Part shown: piece by piece, positions 5,347-12,368 of the stretch | Numbering within the stretch: position 1 is the stretch's first letter | Layout of the letters: each line of letters opens with the position of its first letter | Assembly: GCA_023406965.1 (NCBI GenBank) | Contig: JAEXTI010000528.1 | Span: forward strand, 1 to 12,368 | Length of the DNA stretch: 12,368 nt | From: Chloroflexota bacterium | GTDB lineage: Bacteria > Chloroflexota > Anaerolineae > Anaerolineales > Anaerolineaceae | Direction: 5' to 3' | Program-made: the position numbers and the translations under genes | Notes under the pieces: generated by a model | Database searches by the model: none | Told to the model about the DNA's origin: nothing | The model's input: the letters and a program-made list of their open reading frames with translations, nothing else

Positions 5347-6306
5347 ATGAGTAAAATTTCCCGTTTCATTCTCCCAATCGTGGTCTTCCTCCTCTCTCTG
5401 TTGCTCCTCACCGGCTGCGGGCAGTTACGCACGGTTCCAGGGATACGCACATTCTTTGAAACCCCCGTGGTCGACGACGGCCCCACCCCCACGCCGCTGC
5501 CCACATCCGTCGCGCCCGCCTTCCCGGTCGTCTCCGTGCGCGCCTGCAAAGTCGCCGAACTCGAATCCCTGCGCACCGATCTCCCCCAGGGTGATCTAAT
5601 GGCCTGGGCTCCCAGCGGTTCCACCCTGGCCTTCATCGGACCGGCCGCTAACTCGATCTGGTACACCGGCCGCTTATATGTCGCTTCTGCGCCCGATTTT
5701 GCTCCTGGCGCCAACCTGGCCCCCGATATCGCCGTCTGGGGAGATGTTACCTGGTCACCCCAGAGTAACGCGCTGGCCTTTGTCGCTTGGCGCACCCCAG
5801 ACACTTACACGATCATGAGCGTTTCCACCTCCAGCGGCAGGCCGGTCGATTTGCTACCCGAAGAGGCAGCCGTCACCGACTCTGGGCGGTCATCCAAGGC
5901 GATAATCAACTGGGAGGGCAACTTCATCTATGCGCTCACCTCTTGCGGCACGGACTGCGATCAATCCCTCGTTCTCAGCCCATCCGGCGGTATCGTCTCG
6001 TCGGGCGAATTAGGCCGCGCCCGCCCCGACCGCCTCGAAGCTGCCCGCCGCATCCAGTCATTCGATGAAGACACCTATCCCTCCATGTTGCTGCCCAACT
6101 GGTCACCTGATGGCAAACAAGTGGTTTACTTCGACGCCGTCGACCGGGTGTGGGTGCTTCTCACAGATGAAGCCCTACAGTACATCCTCACCATTCCAAT
6201 CACCTACCCGCGCGAATCGAAATGGTCCGCCGACAGCCGTTGGCTGGCGCTGCGCAGCGACGATATGATCGAAGTTTTCGACACAACCTGCCGGCCAATT
6301 GATTGA
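5347..6306 (+). CDS. PD40/WD40-like beta-propeller lipoprotein
   Basis: The product has 319 residues. The N-terminus is a lipoprotein signal: KISR, a hydrophobic core, then lipobox LLTGC with Cys24 as the lipidated residue. The mature protein would sit on the outside of the cytoplasmic membrane. A PTPTPLPTS linker (47-54) precedes a propeller with at least four TolB-like blades. Their WSPDG-type signatures are 'AWAPSGSTLAFIG' (86-98), 'TWSPQSNALAFVAW' (135-148), 'NWSPDGKQVVYFD' (251-263) and 'KWSADSRWLALRS' (292-304). Such proteins are usually scaffolds or binding proteins; no specific partner can be named. The ATG at 5347 gives a normal signal peptide; the ATG at 5323 would add eight residues and overlaps the predicted -10. 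No terminator follows; the serS promoter overlaps the stop codon. Confidence 0.85.
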   Translation: MSKISRFILPIVVFLLSLLLLTGCGQLRTVPGIRTFFETPVVDDGPTPTPLPTSVAPAFPVVSVRACKVAELESLRTDLPQGDLMAWAPSGSTLAFIGPAANSIWYTGRLYVASAPDFAPGANLAPDIAVWGDVTWSPQSNALAFVAWRTPDTYTIMSVSTSSGRPVDLLPEEAAVTDSGRSSKAIINWEGNFIYALTSCGTDCDQSLVLSPSGGIVSSGELGRARPDRLEAARRIQSFDEDTYPSMLLPNWSPDGKQVVYFDAVDRVWVLLTDEALQYILTIPITYPRESKWSADSRWLALRSDDMIEVFDTTCRPID

Positions 6307-6331
6307 CCATTAATCTTTTCACCGTTATAAT
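6303..6331 (+). promoter_or_regulatory. serS promoter
   Basis: TTGACC (6303-6308) and a perfect TATAAT (6326-6331) are 17 bp apart. The -35 box contains the TGA stop codon (6304-6306) of the preceding lipoprotein gene. Transcription would start near 6338. Confidence 0.88.
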
Positions 6332-6337
6332 CGTCCC

Positions 6338-6604
6338 TATAGAGAACTTACCCGGGGCCAAGTAACCGCGCCCCTTTCAGAGAGCCGGCGGCAGGTGCGA
6401 GCCGGCAGGTCAGGCAGCGGTGAAATCCAACCCGGTCGCTCCCCCAGGAGCGGGTTTGTCCTCGTAGGGATGGCTCCAGCCCATCGTAAGAGGACCGCCA
6501 GGCAGCGTTATCACCAAAATGAGGTCGCCCAACGGGGCGGCAAATGCAGGTGGCACCACGAGCGCCCCCTCGTCCTGCACAGACGAGCGGGGCTTTCTAT
6601 TTTC
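6338..6604 (+). promoter_or_regulatory. T-box riboswitch controlling serS
   Basis: The leader carries T-box hallmarks. An AGAGAG motif (6379-6384) is followed by a CCGGC/GCCGG stem. A GTGAAA-TCC-A segment puts a serine codon (TCC, 6426-6428) followed by a purine at the specifier position. Other stems follow (for example CGCTCC/GGAGCG and GTCCTC/GAGGAC). The T-box sequence is TGGCACCACG (6551-6560), one base off the usual UGGNACCGCG. The C in UGGC would pair with G73, the discriminator base of tRNA-Ser. Antiterminator helix GGGGCG (6534-6539) / CGCCCC (6563-6568) excludes the terminator helix. Uncharged tRNA-Ser should stabilise the antiterminator and switch serS on. Confidence 0.9.
6564..6604 (+). 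terminator. Conditional terminator of the serS T-box
   Basis: GCCCC + CTCGTC (6564-6574) pairs with GACGAG + GGGGC (6582-6593), with one bulged C at 6588, followed by TTTCTATTTT. It shares 6564-6568 with the antiterminator helix, so the two structures cannot coexist. Confidence 0.88.
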
Positions 6605-6624
6605 TTGCTGAAGGAGTGTGTGCC

Positions 6625-7902
6625 GTGTTAGATATCAATCTCTTCCGTCAAAATCCTGATGTAGTCCGAACGGCTCTAAAAAACCGCCAGATGGACCCTG
6701 CGGTTGTTGACCGTGTTCTGGCCCTGGACGCCGACCGGCGCGACCTGCTGGGGCGTGTGGAAACGTTGAAAGCCGAACGCAATAACGTCTCCCGTGAAAT
6801 TGGCAAGAGCAAGGACGCTGCCGAACGCCAGGCCAAGATCGAAGCCATGCGCACGGTTGGAGATGAAATCAGCGCCCTGGACGAGCAAGGTCGCCAGGTA
6901 GATGAAACCCTGGACGCCGAGCTGGCGGTCATTCCCAACATTCCCCTCGAGATTGTGCCCATCGGCAAAGACGAGCACGAAAACCCCGTTGTTCGCGTGA
7001 TGGAAGGAAAATACAAGAACCTGGATTTCCCCGCTCAACCTCATTGGGACCTGGGCGTAAAACTGGGCATCCTCAACTTCGAACAGGGCGTCAAACTGTC
7101 GGGCACGCGCTTCTACGTTCTCAGCGGCGCCGGCGCTCGTCTGCAGCGCGCCCTCATCGCCTGGATGCTCGACACGCATGCCCGCCAGGGCTACCGCGAG
7201 CAGTATCTGCCCTTCATGGTCAAGCAGGAAGTCCTGTTTGGCGCGGGACAGTTGCCCAAGTTCCGCGACAACCTATACCACGACGTGGAAGAAGACTACT
7301 GGAACGTGCCCACCGCCGAAGTACCCCTCACCGGGTTGCACATGGGCGATATCCTCGAAGAGGCCGCTTTGCCCCTGCGCTATATGGCCTATACCCCTTG
7401 CTTCCGCCGCGAGAAGATGAGCGCCGGGCGCGACGTGCGTGGCATCAAGCGCGGGCACCAGTTCGACAAAGTCGAAATGTACACCTACTGCCGCCCCGAA
7501 GACTCGATGACCGAGCTCAACAAAATGCTCGCCGATGCCGAATCGATCTGCCAGGGTCTGGATCTCACCTACCGCGTGGTGGCGCTGTGCACCGGTGACC
7601 TGGGCTTTGGCGCCAGCGTCACCTACGATCTGGAAGTGTGGGCTCCAGGCTGCGACGAATGGCTGGAAGTCTCATCGGTCTCCAACGTCACCGACTTCCA
7701 ATCGCGGCGCGCCAACATCAAATACCGCCCCGCCGACGGCGGCAAGGCTCGCCTGCTCCACACCCTCAACGGGTCGGGATTGGCTCTGCCCCGCACCATG
7801 ATCGCTGTACTGGAAAACTACCAGCAGCCGGATGGCTCGGTCGTCGTTCCCCCTGTGCTGCGCCCCTGGATGGGCGGCATTGACGTGATCCGCCCTGAGT
7901 AA
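6625..7902 (+). CDS. serS: Seryl-tRNA synthetase
   Basis: The product has 425 residues, the usual size. It charges tRNA-Ser with serine in the cytoplasm and is a class II enzyme. Residues 1-105 form the N-terminal tRNA-binding coiled-coil arm, rich in Lys, Glu and Arg. The catalytic domain follows, with the TAE loop for serine (230-232), motif 2 '[14 protein letters not shown]' (260-273) and 'HQFDKVEM' (278-285). Next come 'TYDLEVW' (333-339) and '[15 protein letters not shown]' (348-362), and motif 3 '[20 protein letters not shown]' (379-398). The GTG at 6625 is the start because AAGGAG (6611-6616) lies 8 nt upstream and the protein then begins [10 protein letters not shown], as expected. 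Expression is governed by the T-box. The DUF456 gene follows after two bases. Confidence 0.97.
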   Translation: MLDINLFRQNPDVVRTALKNRQMDPAVVDRVLALDADRRDLLGRVETLKAERNNVSREIGKSKDAAERQAKIEAMRTVGDEISALDEQGRQVDETLDAELAVIPNIPLEIVPIGKDEHENPVVRVMEGKYKNLDFPAQPHWDLGVKLGILNFEQGVKLSGTRFYVLSGAGARLQRALIAWMLDTHARQGYREQYLPFMVKQEVLFGAGQLPKFRDNLYHDVEEDYWNVPTAEVPLTGLHMGDILEEAALPLRYMAYTPCFRREKMSAGRDVRGIKRGHQFDKVEMYTYCRPEDSMTELNKMLADAESICQGLDLTYRVVALCTGDLGFGASVTYDLEVWAPGCDEWLEVSSVSNVTDFQSRRANIKYRPADGGKARLLHTLNGSGLALPRTMIAVLENYQQPDGSVVVPPVLRPWMGGIDVIRPE

Positions 7903-7904
7903 CC

Positions 7905-8411
7905 ATGGAACCTGCTGAAATCGGCCTGCTCACCTTGCAAGTTGTCGTCCTGAGTGTCATGCTCGTGGGCCTTCTCGGCCTGATCTTTCCCATTCTCCCC
8001 GGCCTGACCATCATCTGGATGGCAGCCCTGGTCTACGGCGTTGTCACCGGATTTACCTGGGTTTCGGGGGTACTGTTTGGCGTGATGACCGTGTTTATGC
8101 TGGTCGGCAACGTGCTAGACAATTTCATCATGGGCGCCAGCGCCCGCCAGCAAGGCGCCTCCTGGATCGCCATCGCCATCGCCCTGGTTCTGGCTGTGGC
8201 AGGCAGCCTGGCCTTCCCTCCCTTTGGCGGGCTCATCGCCGCCTTGCTGGGATTATTTGTCTACGAGTTTTTCCGCCTGCGCGACTGGCGCAAAGCGCTC
8301 GATTCGGTCAAAGGCATGGCTTCGGGATGCGGCTGGTCGGCGGTAGCCCGTGCAGCGCTGGGCTTGCTCATGATCGGCCTGTGGGTCATCTGGGCCATCT
8401 TGCAGAACTAG
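7905..8411 (+). CDS. DUF456 family membrane protein
   Basis: A 168-residue membrane protein of the DUF456 type. It starts with a hydrophobic helix leading into 'GLIFPILPGL' (about 25-34), the family's conserved turn. Further helices cover about 34-53, 55-72, 86-105 and 107-122, and the last spans about 146-166. A glycine-rich 'LAFPPFGGLIAALLG' and 'YEFFRLRDWRKAL' lie in the second half; both are typical. The biochemical role of the family is unknown. The ATG lies two bases after the serS stop codon and has no good ribosome site of its own, so it is probably translationally coupled to serS and shares its T-box control. Confidence 0.88.
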   Translation: MEPAEIGLLTLQVVVLSVMLVGLLGLIFPILPGLTIIWMAALVYGVVTGFTWVSGVLFGVMTVFMLVGNVLDNFIMGASARQQGASWIAIAIALVLAVAGSLAFPPFGGLIAALLGLFVYEFFRLRDWRKALDSVKGMASGCGWSAVARAALGLLMIGLWVIWAILQN

Positions 8412-8426
8412 GGATATTAACACAGA

Positions 8427-8469
8427 AGAAACAACAAATGCGGCGCTGATGGCCGCATTTGTTGTTTCT
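8427..8469. terminator. Terminator-like 18-bp perfect hairpin
   Basis: A perfect 18-bp stem (8427-8444 with 8452-8469) has a 7-nt GCTGATG loop. It sits between the DUF456 gene and the convergent small membrane protein gene. The 3' arm is T-rich (TTTGTTGTTTCT) and TTTTT follows at 8476-8480. It probably ends both operons. Confidence 0.75.
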
Positions 8470-8509
8470 AGACGGTTTTTCTAAGGGCTTTACGCCCCGT
8501 TACAGACTT

Positions 8510-8773
8510 TTAACGGAACCAGACCAGCGTGCAAAACAAGACGAATAACACCCAGGTGAGCGAAAACACCGATGCAACGACCAGACCGGCCAGCAACGAG
8601 TGAAACGTATACCGCCGGGCCTCTGACCGGGTGATGGCGGGGGCATAATTTATCCGCCCCTCTGCTTTTTGTTCGCGCGAAACACGCTTATCATGCCAGG
8701 GCGTTCCCGGCACGTCCATGTTGCAAATCACGCGACCGTCATCATCGTCATATTGTTTCGGCTGTTTCGCCAT
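8510..8773 (-). CDS. Small single-pass membrane protein, last gene of the Opp operon
   Basis: This 87-residue protein has a charged N-terminus with DDDDGRVICNMDVPGTPW (9-26). It ends in one hydrophobic segment (about 58-85) rich in Leu, Val and Phe. Small proteins with a DDGR..MNV.G.PW motif and a C-terminal membrane segment occur, as I recall, in Firmicutes and other bacteria without assigned function. The ATG at 8773 is preferred over upstream in-frame starts. AGGAG (8788-8784, minus strand) precedes it and overlaps the TAA stop codon of the ATPase gene upstream, so translation is probably linked to that gene. A role in the transporter is only suggested by position. Confidence 0.75.
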   Translation of the reverse strand: MAKQPKQYDDDDGRVICNMDVPGTPWHDKRVSREQKAEGRINYAPAITRSEARRYTFHSLLAGLVVASVFSLTWVLFVLFCTLVWFR

Positions 8774-8787
8774 AATAGCCACTCTCC

Positions 8788-9783
8788 TTAGTTGTACAGG
8801 TGACAAACCACCCGGTGCCCAGGCTCCACATCTTTGGGCTGTGGCACAACCGTCTTGCAGATTTCCATACGGTCTTTACACCGGGTGTGGAATTTGCAGC
8901 CTGAGGGCGGGTTGGCCGGAGAGGGAATGCTGCCTTCCAAAATAATACGATTCATTTTGTATGCCGGGTCCGGAACGGGCGCGGCGCTTAATAACGCCTG
9001 GGTGTACGGGTGCAGCGGGTTCTTAAAGATTCGCTCCTTGGAACCGTATTCCACCAGATTCCCCAGGTACATCACGCCTACATGGTCAGAGATGTGCTCG
9101 ACCACAGACAGGTCATGGGAAATGAACAGGTAAGTGAGCTGGAACTGATTCTGCAAATCCTTCAGCAGGTTGATGATCTGCGCCTGGATGGACACATCCA
9201 ACGCCGAAACCGGCTCGTCGCATACCACGAAAGACGGATTGAGAGCCAGCGCCCTGGCAATGCAGATCCTTTGACGCTGCCCGCCAGAGAATTCATGCGG
9301 GTAACGATCTTTGTGATAGGGCTGCAAACCACAGGCCTTCATCACCGAATCAATGTGATCATCAAATTCTTTGGACGGCACAATGTTGTGCTCTTTCACC
9401 GCTTCACCAATGATTTCACTCACCGGCAACCGGGGCGAAAGGCTCGAGTACGGATCCTGGAAAATGATTTGCATCTTCGGGCGAACCGCGCGCAACTGTT
9501 TTTTGGAGAGCGAATATACGTCTTGCCCTAAAAACAGAACGTCGCCACTCGTTTTTTCGTTCAAACGCAGAATCGTTTTCCCAATAGTTGTTTTTCCGCA
9601 ACCCGATTCTCCCACCAGTCCCATCGTCTTGCCGCGGTGAATTTCAAAACTGACACCATCCACTGCCTTGACATAACCAACCACCCGCTGCATCAAACCA
9701 GCCTTGATGGGAAAATATTGCTTCAGGTCCTTGATCTCAAGGACCACATCATTATTCTTCGCCTCATGGATTCTTTGTTCCAT
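8788..9783 (-). CDS. Oligopeptide ABC transporter ATP-binding protein (OppF/DppF type)
   Basis: The 331-residue ATPase drives peptide import on the cytoplasmic face. Visible are Walker A GESGCGKTT (58-66), Q-loop Q109, signature SGGQRQR (166-172), Walker B FVVCDE (185-190) and switch His223 in ISHD. The C-terminal oligopeptide-transporter domain includes 'NPLHPYTQALL' (255-265). It also has four cysteines (296, 302, 309, 327) in the spacing that in OppD-type proteins holds an iron-sulfur cluster. It starts 3 nt after the stop of the OppD-type gene, with GAGG upstream. It pairs with that subunit to form the ATPase dimer. The substrate (peptides or other oligomers) cannot be settled from sequence. 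Confidence 0.95.
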   Translation of the reverse strand: MEQRIHEAKNNDVVLEIKDLKQYFPIKAGLMQRVVGYVKAVDGVSFEIHRGKTMGLVGESGCGKTTIGKTILRLNEKTSGDVLFLGQDVYSLSKKQLRAVRPKMQIIFQDPYSSLSPRLPVSEIIGEAVKEHNIVPSKEFDDHIDSVMKACGLQPYHKDRYPHEFSGGQRQRICIARALALNPSFVVCDEPVSALDVSIQAQIINLLKDLQNQFQLTYLFISHDLSVVEHISDHVGVMYLGNLVEYGSKERIFKNPLHPYTQALLSAAPVPDPAYKMNRIILEGSIPSPANPPSGCKFHTRCKDRMEICKTVVPQPKDVEPGHRVVCHLYN

Positions 9784-9786
9784 GTC

Positions 9787-10974
9787 TTATTCCTCTAAGT
9801 GTTCAGGAATGCTGCGATAGCAAGTTACCATGTGAGTACTACTCACATAGACTTCCCTGGGATATTCGCCATCACATACCGGCATGCGGAATTCACAACG
9901 ATCCCGGAAATAACAATAATTGGGCATGTTAATGGGATTCGGCACGGTGCCGGGAATACTATACAGGCGGTCAACAGCCCGATTGATCGCCGGCTTAGAG
10001 CGCATCAACCCGATGGTGTACGGATGGAGTGGATTGTGGAACACCTCCAACGCCGTACCTTTTTCCACAATGCGCCCGGCATACATCACCACCACATAAT
10101 CAGCCATTTCAGCGATCACGCCCAGATCATGGGTGATGAGCATGATACTCGAGTTAATCTCGTTCTTCAAGTTTCGCAGAAGATCAAGAATTTGAGCCTG
10201 AATGGTCACATCCAGAGCGGTGGTAGGCTCATCGGCAATGATCAATTTGGGGTTACAAGCCAGCGCCATCGCAATCATAATTCTTTGGCGCATTCCGCCC
10301 GAAAGCTGGTGGGGGTACATGCTGTAAACCCCGATGCCGTTGGCGATGCCCACCATATCGATCATTTTCAACGACACATCTTTGACCTGGCCTTCATTCA
10401 GGTAAGGGATATGTAGCTTCACGACTTCGTCAATTTGGTCTCCAACGCGGAACACCGGGTTGAGGCTAGTCATCGGCTCCTGGAAGATCATAGAAATCTT
10501 GCTGCCGCGGATGGTCTCCATAACCTGCATCGGGGTTTTGGCAATGTCATAAACCTTCTCACCCGAGTCAAAACGAATGGCGCCCTCAACAATTTGACCT
10601 TGCGGCCGTTGCAAAAGCTGCATGAGTGACAATGACGTCACCGACTTACCACAGCCCGATTCACCCACCACGCCAACCGTTTTTCCTTTAGGGATTTCAA
10701 AGGACACGCCGTCAACGGCTTTCACCGTGCCAATGTCGGTGAAAAAATAGCTGTGCAGGTTATCAAACTCCACCACGTTGTTCTTGTCTTTCATGGTGGT
10801 CAGATATTCACTTTCGGGCACATTCCTGCGGTTGCGTTCTTTTTCAAGCGCATCCATAATCCGGCGGTTCTCGCGCGAAATTTGCGCCAGTTCCCGCGCA
10901 GAAATATGATTCACGTCCTTTGGCTTGATCCTGGCATTGACCCTATCGATGATTGTTCGTTTTTCTGTATCCAT
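9787..10974 (-). CDS. Oligopeptide ABC transporter ATP-binding protein (OppD/DppD type)
   Basis: The 395-residue ATPase is partner of the OppF-type subunit. It shows Walker A GESGCGKS (104-111), Q-loop Q165, signature LSGGMRQR (224-231), Walker B LIIADE (244-249) and His282. It also has the C-terminal '[11 protein letters not shown]' with four cysteines (354, 360, 367, 385), probably an iron-sulfur site. The ABC domain begins only at about residue 67. The first 66 residues are a charged, probably helical extension that typical OppD proteins lack. The ATG at 10974 is chosen because AGGGA (10985-10981) lies 6 nt before it; the ATG at 10980 abuts this site. An internal ATG at 10794 would remove the extension but has no ribosome site. 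The permease gene ends 9 nt upstream. Confidence 0.95.
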   Translation of the reverse strand: MDTEKRTIIDRVNARIKPKDVNHISARELAQISRENRRIMDALEKERNRRNVPESEYLTTMKDKNNVVEFDNLHSYFFTDIGTVKAVDGVSFEIPKGKTVGVVGESGCGKSVTSLSLMQLLQRPQGQIVEGAIRFDSGEKVYDIAKTPMQVMETIRGSKISMIFQEPMTSLNPVFRVGDQIDEVVKLHIPYLNEGQVKDVSLKMIDMVGIANGIGVYSMYPHQLSGGMRQRIMIAMALACNPKLIIADEPTTALDVTIQAQILDLLRNLKNEINSSIMLITHDLGVIAEMADYVVVMYAGRIVEKGTALEVFHNPLHPYTIGLMRSKPAINRAVDRLYSIPGTVPNPINMPNYCYFRDRCEFRMPVCDGEYPREVYVSSTHMVTCYRSIPEHLEE

Positions 10975-10983
10975 GATCATTCC

Positions 10984-12368
10984 CTATCGCTTCATCTTCG
11001 GATCGTATGCATCCCGAAGCCCGTCACCAACAAAGTTGAAACCCAACACCGTCAAGAGGATCAACATACCAGCCGGAATCCACATGAACCAGTAGTTGGT
11101 CATCACGTGGGCCTCGGAAGCGGCATTGATGATGCTGCCCCAGGAAGCCAGCGGGTATTTGACACCCAGCCCCAAGAAGCCCAGCGTAGCCTCGGCAATG
11201 ATAATTCCGCCCAGGCCCGCCGTCGCCTGCACAATCAAGATCGGCATGACATTGGGTACCAGGTGCTTGAAAATTCTCCGGCTGGTGCGAATGCCCGTTG
11301 CCTCGGTGGCCACCATGAAATCCTGCTCGCGCAGCGAGAGGATTTGGCCGCGCACCACGCGGGCAACACCCGTCCAACCCAGGACACCCAGCACAATCAT
11401 CAACAGGAAAATTCTGGCCATGGGTTTTACTTCTAGCGTATCCATCACAGAGCCAAAGATCAACACCATGGGATAGAAGGGGATACTGTTGAACAGGTCC
11501 ACAAAACGCATTAAGGCCGTATCGACTGCGCCGCCAAAATAACCCGAAATGCCGCCGACGATGATGCCGATGAACACCTCGATGAAAATGACCACAAAAC
11601 CAACCAGCAAGGAGACCTGACCGCCGTGCATCAAGCGGGTCATAACGTCCATGCCGTTGCTGTCAAGGCCAAGGAAGTGCTGCGCAGAGGGGCTTTCAAA
11701 GGCTCGGATCAACTCGGTAGGGGTTTCACGCTTAATGTTGTAAGTGGTGTTGACCCGATTGATGATGTATTCCACTTCCTGCCCATCTTCGGTGAAAGAA
11801 AAGCGGGAAATTCCATTATCAATCGCTTCACGAACCGCCGACTTGAACGCGATGGAGAGGAAGAGAGACTGGTCGAGTGGATTCACAATGATCGACGAGA
11901 TTTCAGCGTACTCGGCTCCCGTGCTGTCTTCAACCGTGGCCTGGCCTTCTTCCATGTGAATGGAATAGGTCTGACCGTCCAACTCAAAAGTCTCTTTACC
12001 TTCTGTCAACGCGCGTGCGCTGGACAGGCGGAAATTGTAGGAGTCAACCACTTCCTCGTTGTTCTGGTCGTAAGGATCGTACACATTGAGAGACGCCAGC
12101 GCAACATCCTGCTCTGTGGAAATTTGAGCGGCTTTCCCACTCTTGGTAATGCGATAAACCACCCCATCCAGGGTGAAACTGGTCAACTTCTTGTCAGCCG
12201 CGGCTTCATACGCCTCAAACAGACCGTCGGCCGGGGTCACCCCAGGCGAAGCTTTGAAAATACCTACCAGTACGGTCCCCACAGGGTTGAGTTGCAGGAT
12301 GCGGTAAGTATCTTCCCCTTCGCCAACATAATAATAAACTTTGTCGTCAACGGAGAAAGTTTCTTGCT
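10984..12368 (-). CDS. OppC-type ABC permease with a large repeat-containing extracytoplasmic domain (5' end outside window)
   Basis: The reading frame stays open to the right edge, so the N-terminus, including the expected first membrane helix, is missing; at least 460 residues lie in the window. The C-terminal about 235 residues are a normal OppC/DppC permease. 'QHFLGLDSNGMDVMTRLMHGG' (11684-11620) is the conserved entry segment. Five hydrophobic helices follow, with the EAA loop 'EATGIRTSRRIFKHLVPN' that contacts the ATPases. Before this, about 225 residues form an added soluble domain with four units of about 60-63 residues. Each unit has an 'F.xDGxxY.I' hairpin: FSVDDKVYY, FTLDGVVYR, FELDGQTYS and FSFTEDGQEVEY. 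By topology it lies outside the membrane, between helix 1 and helix 2. It is followed directly by the two ATPase genes. Confidence 0.92.
   Translation of the reverse strand, partial: QETFSVDDKVYYYVGEGEDTYRILQLNPVGTVLVGIFKASPGVTPADGLFEAYEAAADKKLTSFTLDGVVYRITKSGKAAQISTEQDVALASLNVYDPYDQNNEEVVDSYNFRLSSARALTEGKETFELDGQTYSIHMEEGQATVEDSTGAEYAEISSIIVNPLDQSLFLSIAFKSAVREAIDNGISRFSFTEDGQEVEYIINRVNTTYNIKRETPTELIRAFESPSAQHFLGLDSNGMDVMTRLMHGGQVSLLVGFVVIFIEVFIGIIVGGISGYFGGAVDTALMRFVDLFNSIPFYPMVLIFGSVMDTLEVKPMARIFLLMIVLGVLGWTGVARVVRGQILSLREQDFMVATEATGIRTSRRIFKHLVPNVMPILIVQATAGLGGIIIAEATLGFLGLGVKYPLASWGSIINAASEAHVMTNYWFMWIPAGMLILLTVLGFNFVGDGLRDAYDPKMKR
11734..12357 (-). repeat. Four tandem protein-level repeats in the permease ectodomain
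   Basis: In the permease, aromatic-x-x-Asp-Gly hairpins start about every 60-63 residues (roughly 187 bp). Each is preceded by a helix-like stretch such as 'FEAYEAAADKKLTS', 'FRLSSARALTEGKET' or 'FKSAVREAIDNGISR'. NP/DP turns follow the first three hairpins. Similarity is at protein level only, so this is an old duplication. Confidence 0.6.

Noticed and set aside
4941..5354. 137-codon plus-strand frame opposite the ConA-like gene
   Set aside because: It is the antisense shadow of the minus-strand gene, which has motif-like content and a fitting -10; the plus frame has neither.
6425..6427. ATC (Ile) as the T-box specifier directly after GTGAA
   Set aside because: With ATC the following base is C, whereas a purine normally follows the specifier. 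TCC one base later is followed by A, encodes serine and matches the downstream gene and the UGGC/G73 pairing.
6544..6624. N-terminal extension of serS from an upstream ATG at 6544
   Set aside because: It would be translated through the T-box core and terminator, lacks a ribosome site and is not part of any SerRS. The GTG at 6625 has AAGGAG at the right distance.
10753..11436. 227-codon plus-strand frame across the ATPase/permease junction
   Set aside because: It is antisense to two strongly supported genes, is His/Gln-rich and has no motif.

Overview
The window looks like chromosomal DNA of a moderately GC-rich bacterium, most likely Chloroflexota (Anaerolineae-like). This rests on protein style recalled from family knowledge: a SerRS with an FRREK...AGRDVRG motif 2, a DUF429 protein ending in an 'LPPDTLEGRIQRQ' type block, a PD40 lipoprotein with a PTPTP linker, and Opp-type ABC genes followed by a tiny DDGR membrane protein. 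No search was possible, so the taxonomy is inference. There are no tRNAs, rRNAs, CRISPR arrays, transposases or phage genes.

Layout, left to right. Positions 1-235 hold a regulatory region with an inverted repeat and an extended -10. Positions 236-1708 (+) encode an unrecognised protein with two copies of a helix carrying six cysteines spaced exactly every fourth residue, followed by a beta-rich C-terminal half. Positions 1709-1949 hold four hairpins, including two terminators and a large palindrome. On the minus strand, 1950-2324 encodes a small RRM RNA-binding protein with a roughly 220-nt leader. On the plus strand follow a DUF429-like protein (2691-3368) and a UbiA/MenA-type prenyltransferase (3573-4568). 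The latter overlaps tail-to-tail with a ConA-like domain protein (4533-5309, -). A 37-bp divergent promoter region separates that gene from a PD40 beta-propeller lipoprotein (5347-6306, +).

Next comes a serS operon: a promoter overlapping the lipoprotein stop codon, a T-box leader (about 6338-6604), serS (6625-7902) and a DUF456 membrane protein (7905-8411), closed by an 18-bp perfect stem. The rest is a minus-strand Opp/Dpp-type peptide transporter operon read from the right edge: permease C (cut by the window edge), ATPase D, ATPase F and an 87-residue membrane protein (8510-8773).

How the parts work together. The T-box would switch serS and the DUF456 gene on when tRNA-Ser is uncharged. 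The Opp genes supply one permease and two ATPases of a peptide importer whose other permease and binding protein must lie outside the window. The most unusual items are the period-4 cysteine protein, the tandem-repeat domain inside the OppC-type permease, the serS T-box, and the possible alternative folding in the RRM-gene leader.
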